The notes: generated by a model not told the origin, from the sequence alone. DNA of 64,000 nt from Iodidimonas sp. SYSU 1G8 (GCF_039655775.1 NZ_JBBYXJ010000001.1:930001-994000); one strand, 5' to 3'; shown: positions 33,566-43,142, numbered from the stretch's first letter. Program-made: numbers and translations.

Positions 33566-34729
33566 TCAGGGCCTGACGCGCTCGGCGCCCATGATCCAGC
33601 CGCCGCCGAGGACCCTGTCGCACGAATAGATCACACACGCCTGGCCCGCCGACACGCCCTCTTCCGGACGCAGCAGCGACACGATCGCGCGTCCGCCGGA
33701 CAGCGGGCGAATGAGGGCCGGAAGCGGCGGGCGGGTCGAGCGCACCTTGACCGCGACCTCGACGCCTTCGGCGGGCAGCGGCGCACCCAGCCAATTCAGA
33801 TCCTTCACATAGACGTCGGTGACAGCCAGCGCCTCGCGCGGTCCGACCACGACCTGGCGGGCATCGGGCTCGATCCGTACCACATAGAGCGGCGCGTTGC
33901 CGTCGGTCATGCCGCCGCCGATGCCGAGGCCGCGACGCTGGCCGATGGTGTAGTGAATGATGCCATCGTGCCGACCAAGAACACGTCCATCCAGATGAAC
34001 GATGTCGCCGGGCGCGCCGGCGCCGGGGCGCAGCTTCTCGATCACCGCGCCGTAATTGCCTGACGGGACGAAACAGATGTCCTGGCTGTCGGGCTTGTCG
34101 GCGACCGAGAGGCCGAAGCGCGCGGCATGGGCGCGAGTCTCGTCCTTGGACAGGCCGCCGAGCGGAAAGCGCAGATAGTCGAGCTGCTCGGCCGTGGTCG
34201 CGAACAGAAAATAGCTCTGGTCCTTGGCCGGATCCGCGCCGCGATGCAACTCGGGACCGGCCGCGCCATCGACGCGCTGCACATAGTGGCCCGTCGCCAG
34301 GCATTCCGCGCCCAGATCGCGCGCGGTTTCGAGCAGATCGCGGAACTTCACCGTCTGGTTGCAGCGCACGCACGGAATCGGTGTTTCGCCGCGCAGATAG
34401 CTGTCGGCAAAATCGTCCATGACGGATTCTCGGAAGCGGCTTTCGTAATCCAGAACGTAATGGGGAATGCCCAGCGCCTCGGCGACGCGGCGTGCGTCGT
34501 GGATGTCGGACCCGGCGCAGCAGGCGCCCTTGCGCGACACGGCCGCGCCATGATCGTAGAGCTGCAGAGTGATGCCGACCACGTCATAACCGGCTTCCGC
34601 CAGCAGCGCCGCCGTCACCGAACTGTCGACGCCGCCGGACATGGCCACGACGACGCGCGAGGATGCCGGAGGCTTTCCCAGACCCAGATCGATCGCGGGG
34701 GCCGCCCGCTGCGCCGCTGCCAGTGCCAT
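33566..34729 (-). CDS. mnmA: tRNA-specific 2-thiouridylase MnmA
   Basis: A 387-residue enzyme that thiolates U34 of tRNA-Lys, Glu and Gln. The ATP-pyrophosphatase P-loop is [17 protein letters not shown]. The first catalytic Cys is in [13 protein letters not shown] and the second in [11 protein letters not shown]. The RNA-binding TGHY and KDQSYFLF segments and the C-terminal beta domain ([12 protein letters not shown]) are complete. I use the ATG at 34729; an ATG at 34774 with GGGATG upstream is also possible. The frame open to 35104 is antisense to cysQ. Confidence 0.95.
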   Translation of the reverse strand: MALAAAQRAAPAIDLGLGKPPASSRVVVAMSGGVDSSVTAALLAEAGYDVVGITLQLYDHGAAVSRKGACCAGSDIHDARRVAEALGIPHYVLDYESRFRESVMDDFADSYLRGETPIPCVRCNQTVKFRDLLETARDLGAECLATGHYVQRVDGAAGPELHRGADPAKDQSYFLFATTAEQLDYLRFPLGGLSKDETRAHAARFGLSVADKPDSQDICFVPSGNYGAVIEKLRPGAGAPGDIVHLDGRVLGRHDGIIHYTIGQRRGLGIGGGMTDGNAPLYVVRIEPDARQVVVGPREALAVTDVYVKDLNWLGAPLPAEGVEVAVKVRSTRPPLPALIRPLSGGRAIVSLLRPEEGVSAGQACVIYSCDRVLGGGWIMGAERVRP

Positions 34730-34836
34730 GGGCAGCCTATATAGCGGGAGCGGGCCCGGGAGCAAGGATGGCATATTCATCCCTGCCCTCGCTTGCCGCG
34801 TGACTCGCGGCGGACAGCCGATTAAAACCCTGCCCC

Positions 34837-35616
34837 ATGACAAATCATGCCGCCCTTTGCGCCCAGATCGAAGCCATCGCCCGCGACGCCGGCGAGGCCA
34901 TTCTCGCCATTTACAACACGGAGTTCGAGGTGCGCCGCAAGGACGATGCCTCGCCCGTGACCGAAGCGGACGAAGCCGCCGAGGCCGTGATCCTGGCCGG
35001 GCTGGCGAAAGTGTCGCCCGACATTCCCGTGATCGCCGAGGAAAGCGCCGCCGCCGGACATATTCCGGACGTGTCGGGCGGCCGATTCTGGCTGGTCGAT
35101 CCATTGGACGGCACCAAGGAATTCATCAACCGGAACGGCGAGTTCACGGTCAACATCGCGCTGATCGAGCACGGCGTGCCCGTGCTCGGCGTGGTCTACG
35201 CGCCCGCCATCGGCCGCATGTTCTGTGGCTCGGACGCCGGCGCGACGACGTCTACCCGTGCCGCCGACGGCAGCTTCCCGGCCGCCGCGCCCATCGCCGC
35301 GCGCCCGGCGCCGCAGGACGGACTCACCGTCGTCGCCAGCCGGTCGCACAAGGATTACAAGACCGAGGAATTCCTGAAGGGCTTCGACGTCAGGGAACTG
35401 AAGTCGGCCGGCAGTTCGCTGAAGCTGTGCCTGATCGCGGCGGCGGAAGCGGACATGTACCCGCGCCTCGGCCGGACAATGGAATGGGACATCGCCGCCG
35501 GTCACGCCGTCCTGCGCGCGGCAGGCGGCAGCGTGACCACGGTGGACGGAGCGCCGTTCCTCTACGGCAAACCGGGCTTCGAAAACCCGTTCTTCGTCGC
35601 CTGGGGCAAACGCTGA
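34837..35616 (+). CDS. cysQ: 3'(2'),5'-bisphosphate nucleotidase CysQ
   Basis: A 259-residue Li+-sensitive, Mg2+-dependent phosphatase of the inositol monophosphatase superfamily that hydrolyses PAP (and PAPS), relieving inhibition in sulfate assimilation. Metal-binding motifs are complete: PVIAEES, the [19 protein letters not shown] signature, and [17 protein letters not shown]. CysQ-specific phrases such as [22 protein letters not shown] are present. It is divergent from mnmA. The AMP-ligase gene follows 55 bp later, possibly on the same transcript. Confidence 0.95.
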   Translation: MTNHAALCAQIEAIARDAGEAILAIYNTEFEVRRKDDASPVTEADEAAEAVILAGLAKVSPDIPVIAEESAAAGHIPDVSGGRFWLVDPLDGTKEFINRNGEFTVNIALIEHGVPVLGVVYAPAIGRMFCGSDAGATTSTRAADGSFPAAAPIAARPAPQDGLTVVASRSHKDYKTEEFLKGFDVRELKSAGSSLKLCLIAAAEADMYPRLGRTMEWDIAAGHAVLRAAGGSVTTVDGAPFLYGKPGFENPFFVAWGKR

Positions 35617-35671
35617 AGCGCGACCTGTAAAGCATTTGCATCGTCCGAGGGATGACGGGCATTCTTGACCT

Positions 35672-37105
35672 ATGTCGAGCAATCTTTTGGGGTCGGCGGC
35701 CACCCCTGAACGCCTAGCCATCGTTTCCCAGACAGACACCATCACATTTGGTGAGATGGATCGACGTGTCCGCGCGCTGGCCGGATGGATCGCCTCGGAA
35801 GGCATCGGGACAAGCGATGTCGTCGGTGTCTCCATCGCCGACGAGCCCCTGCACCTGATGGTCAGCCTGGCGCTGTTGCGCATGGGGTGTCCGCATATAT
35901 CGCTCGCCACCCATGATCCAGCACCGCTGCGTCAGGACCTGATCCGCCGTTGCGGCGTGGTCGCCGTGATCGGCGAAAACCCACTGGATGATGGCGTCCG
36001 CACCATTACCATCCCGGGCGTTTTGCCACGGGGCGGCGCGGCGGACGCCGCATTGGACCTGCCTCACCCGCGAGACGACGCCATCGCGGTTTACATGGCG
36101 ACGTCGGGCACGACGGGCGCAGCCAAGATCATCGCATACACGTACCGTCAGATGGCGCAGCAGGGATTGACGCGCCATATGCCGCCAGCGGCCAGATCCG
36201 AATACATTCCCTCGTCGATCCAGTTTCTCTATGCGAAGAAGCACCGCCTGCGCAGCGCGATGAACGGTTACACGGGGGTGTTCCATATCGCCGCGCCCGC
36301 CGAAATTCCTGGTATCTGCCGCGCATACGGTGTCGACGTGCTCAGGCTTTCCCCGCCCCAGGCCCGTTCGCTGATCGATATCGCGGCCATGCCCGGGTGC
36401 CGGCTGCCGGAAGAGCTGCACGTATATGTGGGCGGCGCGCGCATATCCGGCGCGATGCGAGCGGACTTCCAGCAGCAGCAGGTCCATTCGCTCCACGTCG
36501 AATATGGCGCGACCGAGTGCGGCAATATCGCGGTCGCTGGCCCGGAATTGCATGCGCGCCATCCTGATAGTGTCGGCCGCCCGCTGGACGGCGTTATGGT
36601 GGAAATCGTCGACAGCGCGGATAGGCCCTTGCCCGCAGGCGTCGATGGCCTGATCCGGATACGCACGCCTGGCATGGTCGCGGGATATGTGGGCGATCCC
36701 GCCCTGACCGCGAAGACCTTCCGTGACGGATGGTATTACAGCAGCGATCGTGGCCATCTGAACGAGGACGGTCTGCTGGTTTTCGAGGGCCGTGCCGACG
36801 ACATGATGATCCTCAATTCCATCAACATTCATCCGGCCGAGATCGAACGGGTGGCCGAGACGTTTCCGGGCGTCATCGAGTGCGCGGCCTTCCCGCTCCG
36901 CTCGATGGTGCATGGCGACATTCCCATGCTCGCGGTGGTCACGACCGACACGTGCGATCTGAAGCAGCTTGCCGCTCATTGCACGCGGCAGCTCGGCGTG
37001 CGCGCGCCACGCAAGATTTTCCGCGCACGGGATCTTCCACGAAACGACGCGGGCAAGATTGTCCGCCATGAGCTGTCGGCGCTGGCAGCGCAGAGGCAGC
37101 TTTGA
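35672..37105 (+). CDS. AMP-forming acyl/aryl ligase
   Basis: A 477-residue ANL-superfamily adenylating enzyme that activates a carboxylic acid as acyl-AMP. Core motifs are A3 ATSGTTGAAKII, A5 EYGATECGN, A7 YYSSDRGHL, A8 GRADDMMILNSINIHPAEIE and A10 NDAGKIVRHEL with its catalytic Lys. It is shorter than most acyl-CoA ligases (500-550), from a compact N-terminal region. The stop overlaps the downstream carrier-protein ATG (TGATG), so loading of that ACP is the likely step. It resembles in concept, but is 15 kb from, the ligases of XrtA loci. The substrate is unknown. Confidence 0.9.
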   Translation: MSSNLLGSAATPERLAIVSQTDTITFGEMDRRVRALAGWIASEGIGTSDVVGVSIADEPLHLMVSLALLRMGCPHISLATHDPAPLRQDLIRRCGVVAVIGENPLDDGVRTITIPGVLPRGGAADAALDLPHPRDDAIAVYMATSGTTGAAKIIAYTYRQMAQQGLTRHMPPAARSEYIPSSIQFLYAKKHRLRSAMNGYTGVFHIAAPAEIPGICRAYGVDVLRLSPPQARSLIDIAAMPGCRLPEELHVYVGGARISGAMRADFQQQQVHSLHVEYGATECGNIAVAGPELHARHPDSVGRPLDGVMVEIVDSADRPLPAGVDGLIRIRTPGMVAGYVGDPALTAKTFRDGWYYSSDRGHLNEDGLLVFEGRADDMMILNSINIHPAEIERVAETFPGVIECAAFPLRSMVHGDIPMLAVVTTDTCDLKQLAAHCTRQLGVRAPRKIFRARDLPRNDAGKIVRHELSALAAQRQL

Positions 37106-37374
37106 TGTCACCGGAATTTTCTCTGATGCGCGAGCGGATCATCGCCGCGATCCTGGCAAACCCCGCGCTTTCTGCCGAGAGCGCGGCGATGCTGAGCCAG
37201 CACGCGGAGCCCGGTGCCGATCATACCTTCGAGGCGCTGGCGATGGACTCGCTGGCCCGTATGGAGCTTTGCATCCACTTCGAGTGCGAGTTCGGTATCC
37301 TTATCAGCAGCGGCCATCTCGACATCTATCCCAGCATCAACGCGCTGGCCGATTTTCTCGCGTCCGGAAAATGA
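37105..37374 (+). CDS. Acyl carrier protein
   Basis: An 89-residue carrier protein. The phosphopantetheine site is the Ser of ALAMDSLARMEL, about residue 50, followed by the helix CIHFECEFGILIS typical of ACP helix III regions. The N-terminal helix and the loop before the site are longer than in the fatty-acid AcpP. It is translationally coupled to both neighbours (TGATG upstream, ATGA downstream), so the AMP ligase, ACP and hydrolase form one unit. It should tether the acyl group activated by the ligase. Confidence 0.88.
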   Translation: MSPEFSLMRERIIAAILANPALSAESAAMLSQHAEPGADHTFEALAMDSLARMELCIHFECEFGILISSGHLDIYPSINALADFLASGK

Positions 37375-38402
37375 TCCTGTGGCAAACCATCAGGCGGCGG
37401 ACAGCTCGCCTGAAGACAATGCTGCGCGACACCCTTCATCCTGACAACATCACCTGCAACGGGCCGCGCGCGGTCGAGCCCTACCCGGCCCGTATCGAGG
37501 CCATCGTGACGGAACGGCGGACGCTCATGGACGAGAGCCGGAACGCGTCCATCGACTGTATCATCCGCCGCCCGGCGTCGGCCGCCACGGCAGCGCTGCC
37601 CGTCGTCATCAACTCCCTGCCGGCGCCGTGGCGGGCGACCGAGCCCAGCGTCTCCATGAGTCATGTCACGCGCTATCTCGCCGCGGCAGGGTACGCTGTC
37701 GTGGACGTCTACCACCGCAGCGGCGACAAGCGCCTGTTTCCCGTACTGGCCGGAGAAGCCCGCGGCAAGGGTGACTATCTGCGCACGCGCATCGCCGACA
37801 TCACCAGTCACCACCACCGCTTCCTCGATATCGCCATGCTGATCGAGCGGCTCGCCGACTTGAGTTCGGGTGGCGCCCTGAAGGGCCCGATGGACATGAG
37901 CCGTATCGGAATCGGCGGCCATTCACTGGGCGCGCTGACCGCGCTGTCGCTGGGCGGGTTGCGCTGGCCGCCCGCTTTCGAGAGCTACCGGCATCCCGGA
38001 ATCAAGGCCGCGATCCTCTACAGCAACGCCTTGCAACGGAGCCTGGCGAGCAAGACCATGATGTCGGGCCTCTCGGTTCCGTGCCTGCACATGACCGGCA
38101 CCCGGGACAGGAGCATCGATGGCCGCGAAGGATGGCGGGAAAAGCTGCTGGCCTATCACATGGCCCCGAGCGGCGATCAGTACGCCCTGATCCTGCGCGG
38201 CGCGGACCACCAGACCTTCGGCGGGCAACGCGCCGACCAGCTGTTGGCGAACCGGCGGGAAGAACTGTGCCACCAGTTCATCCGATGCGCCTCGCTGGCG
38301 TTCTGGGACGCTTACCTGAAGAACAGCCCGCAGGCGCGTGACTGGCTGCGACACCGCCTCCCATCCGCGCTTGGGCGAGACGGGTCCCTGGAATTCAGAT
38401 AG
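37371..38402 (+). CDS. Alpha/beta hydrolase coupled to ACP
   Basis: A 343-residue alpha/beta-hydrolase of the platelet-activating-factor-acetylhydrolase/dienelactone-hydrolase-like group. The nucleophile elbow is IGGHSLGALTAL with Ser near residue 185. The acid is probably in MTGTRDRSID and the base His in RGADHQTFGG. No signal peptide. The ATG at 37371 overlaps the ACP stop by 4 bp. The frame is open from 36969, but that part overlaps the ligase and ACP. In context it may transfer or release the acyl group carried by the ACP; the acceptor is unknown. Confidence 0.85.
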   Translation: MILWQTIRRRTARLKTMLRDTLHPDNITCNGPRAVEPYPARIEAIVTERRTLMDESRNASIDCIIRRPASAATAALPVVINSLPAPWRATEPSVSMSHVTRYLAAAGYAVVDVYHRSGDKRLFPVLAGEARGKGDYLRTRIADITSHHHRFLDIAMLIERLADLSSGGALKGPMDMSRIGIGGHSLGALTALSLGGLRWPPAFESYRHPGIKAAILYSNALQRSLASKTMMSGLSVPCLHMTGTRDRSIDGREGWREKLLAYHMAPSGDQYALILRGADHQTFGGQRADQLLANRREELCHQFIRCASLAFWDAYLKNSPQARDWLRHRLPSALGRDGSLEFR

Positions 38403-38408
38403 GCGTGG

Positions 38409-39038
38409 TTAGCTGAATATCTTCAGCGTGACTGAGTCGATGGCGTAGAGCCCGAACGCGATCACGGCGGCGGCTGTGATGCGGTTGAGCAGCAGCATGT
38501 GGCGGTCCTCGATCTTGCTGTGCAGCAGGCCGATCAACACGACGAGCGCGACCCACCAGACCATGGATCCGACGAAGACACCGGAAACCACCTCGGCGGA
38601 TTGCGGGACGTCCAGTCCGGAACTCATCCCCCACGCGACGAACAGCGCGACGAAGGCCGCGATAGTGATCGGATTGCTGACGGTAAGGATGAAGGTCGCC
38701 GCCATGGACCGCGCCATGCCGTGGCCGTTGATCTCGCGCTGCTCGTAATGGGGGTGGGAAAGCCAAAGCTTGAGGCCCAGAATCAGCAGCAGGATGCCGC
38801 CGGGTATCCTGAACCAGGCTTCGTGCGCCTCGACGAAGGCCGATACCGCGGTGATCCCCGCCGCCGCCACGAGGGCGAACGCCGCATCGCCCAAGGCCGC
38901 GCCCAGTCCCGTGGTCAGCCCGGCCACACGGCCGCAGGTGATCGTCCGGTGAATGCAGAGGATGTTGACCGGCCCCATGGGGGCGGCGACGATAATCCCG
39001 ATCAGCAGGCCCTTGATGAATAGCGGCAGGCTATCCAT
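38409..39038 (-). CDS. LysE-family amino-acid/metabolite exporter
   Basis: A 209-residue membrane protein of the LysE/RhtB superfamily with six predicted helices. The hallmark N-terminal motif is IVAAPMGPVNILCI, then a GLGAALGDAAFALVA helix, and NPITIAAFVALF. Members export amino acids or related small molecules. It overlaps the dihydroorotase-like stop by 8 bp, so the two form an operon on the minus strand. It is convergent, with a 6-bp gap, to the hydrolase of the ligase/ACP trio. Confidence 0.9.
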   Translation of the reverse strand: MDSLPLFIKGLLIGIIVAAPMGPVNILCIHRTITCGRVAGLTTGLGAALGDAAFALVAAAGITAVSAFVEAHEAWFRIPGGILLLILGLKLWLSHPHYEQREINGHGMARSMAATFILTVSNPITIAAFVALFVAWGMSSGLDVPQSAEVVSGVFVGSMVWWVALVVLIGLLHSKIEDRHMLLLNRITAAAVIAFGLYAIDSVTLKIFS

Positions 39039-40380
39039 GAGCTCGCAGTGTGTCGTTGAACCGAACGGGCGCGCCGGCGGGGGCGCTGGCCAGCTGGCCT
39101 TCCCACATCACCTTTTGCCCCCGGATGATCGTGCCGACCGGCCAGCCCGTCACGGTGCGGCCATGGAACGGGGTCCAGCCGGATTTGCTGGCGATCCAGC
39201 TGTCTTCGATGGTTCTCGAGGCTTTCATGTCCACCAATGTGTAATCCGCGTCCCATCCCACCGCGAGCCTGCCCTTGCCGGCAAGCCCCCAGATGCGCGC
39301 CGGCCCGGCGCTGGTGAGATCGACGAACTGCTGCAGGTTAAGCCGTCCGGCATTGATATGATCGAGCATCAGCGGCACCAGGGTCTGGACGCCGGTCATG
39401 CCCGACGGGCTGTTGGGATAGGCCTTCGCCTTCTCTTCCAAGGTGTGCGGCGCATGGTCGGAACCGAGCACATCGACGATGCCGTCGGCGATGCCGCGCC
39501 AGAGACCGTCGCGGTGCGCGGCGGTGCGGATCGGCGGATTCATCTGCGCCCGGGTGCCCAGTTGCTCGTAGCATTCCGGCGCCGCCAGCGTGAGGTGCTG
39601 CGGCGTGACCTCGACCGTGGCGATATCCTTGTGACGGGACAGGAGTTCGATCTCGTCGGCGGTGGTGATATGCAGCACATGGATGCGGCGCCCGGCCTGA
39701 CGCGCCAGGGCGAGAAGCCGCTGGGTCGCGATGATGGCCGACTGATCGTCGCGCACCACGGGATGGGTCAGCACGTTGCCTTCTTCCGCGAGACCCTTGC
39801 GCTCGCGCATCCGGTATTCGTCTTCCGAATGGATGGAGACACGTCGGGAGCCACTGCGCAGCACGCGCAGGATCACCTCATCCTCATGCACGAGCAGGTC
39901 GCCGGTCGAGGCGCCCATAAACAGCTTCACGCCGCAGCAGCCGGGCAACTTCTCCAGCTCGGGCAGGAGGTCGATGTTCTCGGCGGCCGCGCCGACATAG
40001 AAGGCGTGATCGCACCACATGGTTTCGGCCGCGCGATCCAGCTTGTATTGCAGCGCTTCGGCGGTCGTGGTCGATGGTTTGGTGTTGGGCATTTCGAACA
40101 CGGCGGTCACACCGCCCAGCACGGCGCCGCGGCTGCCCGATTCAAGGTCTTCCTTGTATTCCAGGCCGGGTTCGCGGAAATGCACCTGGCTGTCGATGAC
40201 GCCGGGCAGCAGGTGCAGCCCCGTCGCGTCGATCACCTGGTGAGCCGAGGCCTGCGACAGATCGCCGATCGCCGCAGTCTTGCCGTCCCTGATCCCCACA
40301 TCCGCCGGCCCGATGCCGCGGTGGGAAACGCAGGTTGCGTTGCGTATGAGCAGGTCGAAGGATGTACCCATAAGATCCAT
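39031..40380 (-). CDS. Dihydroorotase-family amidohydrolase with altered HxH motif
   Basis: A 449-residue cyclic amidohydrolase, class I dihydroorotase-like. The metal motif reads DSQVHFREPG, so the first His of the usual H-x-H is Gln. Other metal positions look intact: the carbamylated Lys in GVKLFMGAS, His in VSIHSEDE, His in HVLHITTADE, and Asp in LGSDHAPHT. NPPIRTAAHRD matches the orotate-binding region. It may be a working dihydroorotase variant, a pseudo-dihydroorotase or another cyclic amidase. I start at 40380; an ATG at 40371 is equally possible. It is coupled to the LysE exporter. Confidence 0.85.
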   Translation of the reverse strand: MDLMGTSFDLLIRNATCVSHRGIGPADVGIRDGKTAAIGDLSQASAHQVIDATGLHLLPGVIDSQVHFREPGLEYKEDLESGSRGAVLGGVTAVFEMPNTKPSTTTAEALQYKLDRAAETMWCDHAFYVGAAAENIDLLPELEKLPGCCGVKLFMGASTGDLLVHEDEVILRVLRSGSRRVSIHSEDEYRMRERKGLAEEGNVLTHPVVRDDQSAIIATQRLLALARQAGRRIHVLHITTADEIELLSRHKDIATVEVTPQHLTLAAPECYEQLGTRAQMNPPIRTAAHRDGLWRGIADGIVDVLGSDHAPHTLEEKAKAYPNSPSGMTGVQTLVPLMLDHINAGRLNLQQFVDLTSAGPARIWGLAGKGRLAVGWDADYTLVDMKASRTIEDSWIASKSGWTPFHGRTVTGWPVGTIIRGQKVMWEGQLASAPAGAPVRFNDTLRAHG

Positions 40381-40398
40381 GGTCCTGTTGGCTTCCGC

Positions 40399-40427
40399 GT
40401 TATATGTCACATAATCCGGTTGCAAAA
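40399..40427 (-). promoter_or_regulatory. Putative promoter of the dihydroorotase-like gene
   Basis: On the minus strand TTTTGC (40427-40422) is followed after 17 bp by TATAAC (40404-40399); the palindromic TTGCAA overlaps the -35. The start codon lies 18 bases downstream. The -10 is good and the -35 weak. Confidence 0.4.
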
Positions 40428-40490
40428 GCCCGTAACCGGCCATCACCATGATTTATGGCTGCGCCCTCGAAGCGCCAGTCATGTCCACCA

Positions 40491-40496
40491 GGGAGG
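40491..40496 (+). promoter_or_regulatory. Shine-Dalgarno site GGGAGG before a TTG start
   Basis: GGGAGG ends five bases before the TTG at 40502. The upstream ATG codons at 40448 and 40481 have no such site, so TTG is the favoured start of ygfZ. Confidence 0.6.
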
Positions 40497-40501
40497 CACC
40501 A

Positions 40502-41362
40502 TTGAAAACCGCTGTGATTCTCGAGGAACGGGGCGTTCTCGCCATCGGCGGCTCCCAGCGGCGCTCGTTCCTGCAGGGATTGATCTCCAACGATGTCGAG
40601 CGGATCGCTCCGTCGCAAGCCATTTATGCCGCGCTGCTGACGCCGCAGGGTAAATTTCTCTTCGACTTCTTCATCGCCGAGCAGGGCGAGACCCTGCTGC
40701 TCGACGTCGACCGGGAGCGCCTGCCCGATCTGCTCAAGCGGCTGACCATGTACAAGCTGCGCTCGGATGTCAGTCTGAGCGACCAGTCGGCGGACTGGTA
40801 TGTCGCCTCCCTGCTCGATCCGCCGGAGAATTTCGGAGATACCCTTGGGACGGCCGCCGCTCTGTCGGATGGCGTTGCCTTCATCGATCCGCGATCGGCC
40901 CGGCTGGGCGCCCGCGCGCTGCTGCCCCGCTCGATCGCGCTGGAGACACTCGGTTACAGGACGGCGCCGTTCGAGACCTACGAGGCGCGGCGCGTGTCGC
41001 TCGGTATTCCGGATACGCGCCGCGACCTGGAAGCCGACAAGACGCTGCTGCTGGAGGCCAATTTCGACCAGCTCAACGGCGTCTCCTTTAACAAGGGCTG
41101 CTATGTCGGGCAGGAACTGACCGCCAGGACAAAATATCGCGGCAATGTCCGGCGCAAGCTTTATCCGGTGGTGCTGGACGGCGTCGCGGCGCCGGGCACC
41201 GAGGTGATGCTGGGCGACCGGGAGGCCGGCGCGCTCCGATCGGTGGCCGGTGACCGCGCCATTGCCCTGCTGCGCATCGAGGACGTGGACAAGGCGCGCG
41301 AAAGCGGCACGCCCCTGATGGCCGGCGGCACCACGATCCAGGTGGAGACTCCCGTTCCATGA
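40502..41362 (+). CDS. ygfZ: Folate-binding protein YgfZ
   Basis: A 286-residue GcvT-like protein that supports assembly or repair of certain iron-sulfur enzymes with folate. The diagnostic K-G-C-Y-x-G-Q-E motif is present as FNKGCYVGQELTAR, with the conserved Cys. The N-terminal half shows GSQRRSFLQGLISNDV and LTPQGKFLFDFFI. A TTG at 40502 is preferred for its GGGAGG site and because KTAVILEERGVLAI fits the family N-terminus; ATG at 40448 is the alternative. The stop overlaps tag (ATGA). Confidence 0.92.
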   Translation: MKTAVILEERGVLAIGGSQRRSFLQGLISNDVERIAPSQAIYAALLTPQGKFLFDFFIAEQGETLLLDVDRERLPDLLKRLTMYKLRSDVSLSDQSADWYVASLLDPPENFGDTLGTAAALSDGVAFIDPRSARLGARALLPRSIALETLGYRTAPFETYEARRVSLGIPDTRRDLEADKTLLLEANFDQLNGVSFNKGCYVGQELTARTKYRGNVRRKLYPVVLDGVAAPGTEVMLGDREAGALRSVAGDRAIALLRIEDVDKARESGTPLMAGGTTIQVETPVP

Positions 41363-41928
41363 CCGACCTGACCCGCTGCGCCTGGCCGGGCACCGACCCG
41401 CTTTATGTCGCCTATCACGACGAGGAATGGGGCGTGCCGGAGCGTGACAGCCGCGCCCTGTATGAGAAACTGATGCTCGATGGCTTCCAGGCCGGACTGT
41501 CGTGGATCACCATCCTGCGCAAGCGGGAGAACTTCCGTGCCGCGTTCCAGGGATTCCAGCCCGAAATTGTCGCCACCTTCGGTCCGGCCGACGTGGATCG
41601 TCTGCTGGGCGATGCGGGCATCATCCGCCATCGGGGCAAGATCGAGGGCGCCATCGCCAGCGCCAAAGCGTATCTGGCCATGGAGGAACGGGGCGAGAGC
41701 TTTTCCGACTATCTTTGGCAGTTCACCGGTGGCCGGGTAATCCAGAACAGCTGGAGCGACATGAAGCAGGTGCCGACTGAAACACCCGAGAGCCGGGCCA
41801 TGTCGAAAAGCCTGAAGCAGAATGGCTTCAAGTTCTGCGGCCCGACCATCTGCTACGCCTTCATGCAGGCCGTCGGCATGGTGAACGATCACATGAGCCA
41901 CTGCTATAGGCACGGCGAATTAATTTAA
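41359..41928 (+). CDS. tag: DNA-3-methyladenine glycosylase I
   Basis: A 189-residue Tag glycosylase that removes 3-methyladenine from alkylated DNA. Zinc ligands of the snap are visible: Cys in RCAWPG, His in AYHDEEWG, and His/Cys in NDHMSHCYRH. The substrate-pocket Glu lies in DGFQAGLSWITILRKRE, and the helix-hairpin-helix is near FGPADVDRLLGDAGIIRHRGKI. Overlap with ygfZ by 4 bp indicates cotranscription. Length is normal for the family. Confidence 0.96.
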   Translation: MTDLTRCAWPGTDPLYVAYHDEEWGVPERDSRALYEKLMLDGFQAGLSWITILRKRENFRAAFQGFQPEIVATFGPADVDRLLGDAGIIRHRGKIEGAIASAKAYLAMEERGESFSDYLWQFTGGRVIQNSWSDMKQVPTETPESRAMSKSLKQNGFKFCGPTICYAFMQAVGMVNDHMSHCYRHGELI

Positions 41929-42048
41929 TATCAGCGTATTAGGATGCTTTCCTAAGAATCTGGTTGCATCAAGACTCCCGCGATTTCTGCTACCTCCCTT
42001 GCCTAAAGGCCGGGGTGACAGGCCTGTCCGCCGTGACTATCAAGACTC

Positions 42049-43104
42049 ATGTTCACCCGACCAAGACATCGACGAGTTCCTTTGGGGCCCCTCGTACTGG
42101 CGTTGATGCTCGCCGCCTGCGGCGCGCGGGCGCCGGCGGACCGGGAAGCCGTGATGCTGCACAGTCGCACCTTGGGATTCATCGACCAGATCGGACGATC
42201 TGGCGAAGGCACGCCGCAAATGGTGGCCGGCGCCCTGATGATGCCGGCCGGCGTGCCAACCGGAGCCAAGGTGCCGGCCATGGTGATGCTACATGGCGGC
42301 ACGGGCCAGGGCGCGCAGGACTGGTACTACGCCAAACTGTTCAACAGCTGGGGGATCGCCGTGCTGGCCGTGGACAGCTTCGGGGAACGCGGCGTCGAGA
42401 ACACGATCTTCGACCAGTCCGCCGTTTCCGAGGCGTCGATCATGGCCGACGCCTACGCGGCCTTGAACCAGCTCAGTTCGGATCCGAGAATCGATTCACA
42501 ACGGATTGGCATCATTGGATTTTCAAAGGGTGCGGCTCCTGCACTTCTCGCATCTCTCAAGCGCTTTCGTAGCGGCTTGGCGGCAGGAGACAACCGCTTC
42601 GCGGTGCATGTCGCGTTCTATCCCTGGTGCGGTTTTTCATTCCTCGACGAGGCGGCGACCGGCGCGCCGGTGCTGATCCTGAGCGGCGGGCTGGACCGGG
42701 TCACGCCCGCCGGGCTCTGCAACGACCTCGCGGCCCGGCTGAAGCAGGATAATCCGGCGCTGCCGCTCGACATCGCCATCTATCCAAGGGGCGGCCACGC
42801 CTTCGATTACCCGCATCCCTATTTCCGTTTCGTCGAGAAACTGCCGGTGCGCGGCAACATCCCGAGCCGGTGCTTCTTCACGGAGACCGCCCCCAATGTC
42901 TATGTGGAGCAATCCTCGCGGCTCGGTGTGACGGCTCAGTCGCTACGCTATGCCCTCAGCTTGTGCAGCGAGCCCGATCCCAAGGCGCAGGCGATCTATG
43001 ACCCGGAGGGCACGCGTGACGCGCTGGGCCGGATGGAGACGCTGATCCGCAACAGTTTGTTGGGTCCGCCGCCGCAAACGGCTACAGTGGATGCTTCCAG
43101 GTAA
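42049..43104 (+). CDS. Dienelactone-hydrolase-like lipoprotein
   Basis: A 351-residue secreted alpha/beta-hydrolase. The signal peptide ends in lipobox LAACG with acylated Cys24. The nucleophile motif is GFSKGAAPA (Ser near 159), the oxyanion region VMLHGGTGQGAQDW, the acid near LILSGGLDRVTP and the base His in RGGHAFDYPHPYF. It is related to dienelactone hydrolases that cleave esters or lactones, here anchored in the envelope. Some codons around 42480-42560 are less GC-rich. A short inverted repeat (41939-41955) precedes it. Confidence 0.88.
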   Translation: MFTRPRHRRVPLGPLVLALMLAACGARAPADREAVMLHSRTLGFIDQIGRSGEGTPQMVAGALMMPAGVPTGAKVPAMVMLHGGTGQGAQDWYYAKLFNSWGIAVLAVDSFGERGVENTIFDQSAVSEASIMADAYAALNQLSSDPRIDSQRIGIIGFSKGAAPALLASLKRFRSGLAAGDNRFAVHVAFYPWCGFSFLDEAATGAPVLILSGGLDRVTPAGLCNDLAARLKQDNPALPLDIAIYPRGGHAFDYPHPYFRFVEKLPVRGNIPSRCFFTETAPNVYVEQSSRLGVTAQSLRYALSLCSEPDPKAQAIYDPEGTRDALGRMETLIRNSLLGPPPQTATVDASR

Positions 43105-43142
43105 CGCCCTGACAGTTTGAACCGGAACAGGCGGCCCAACGG

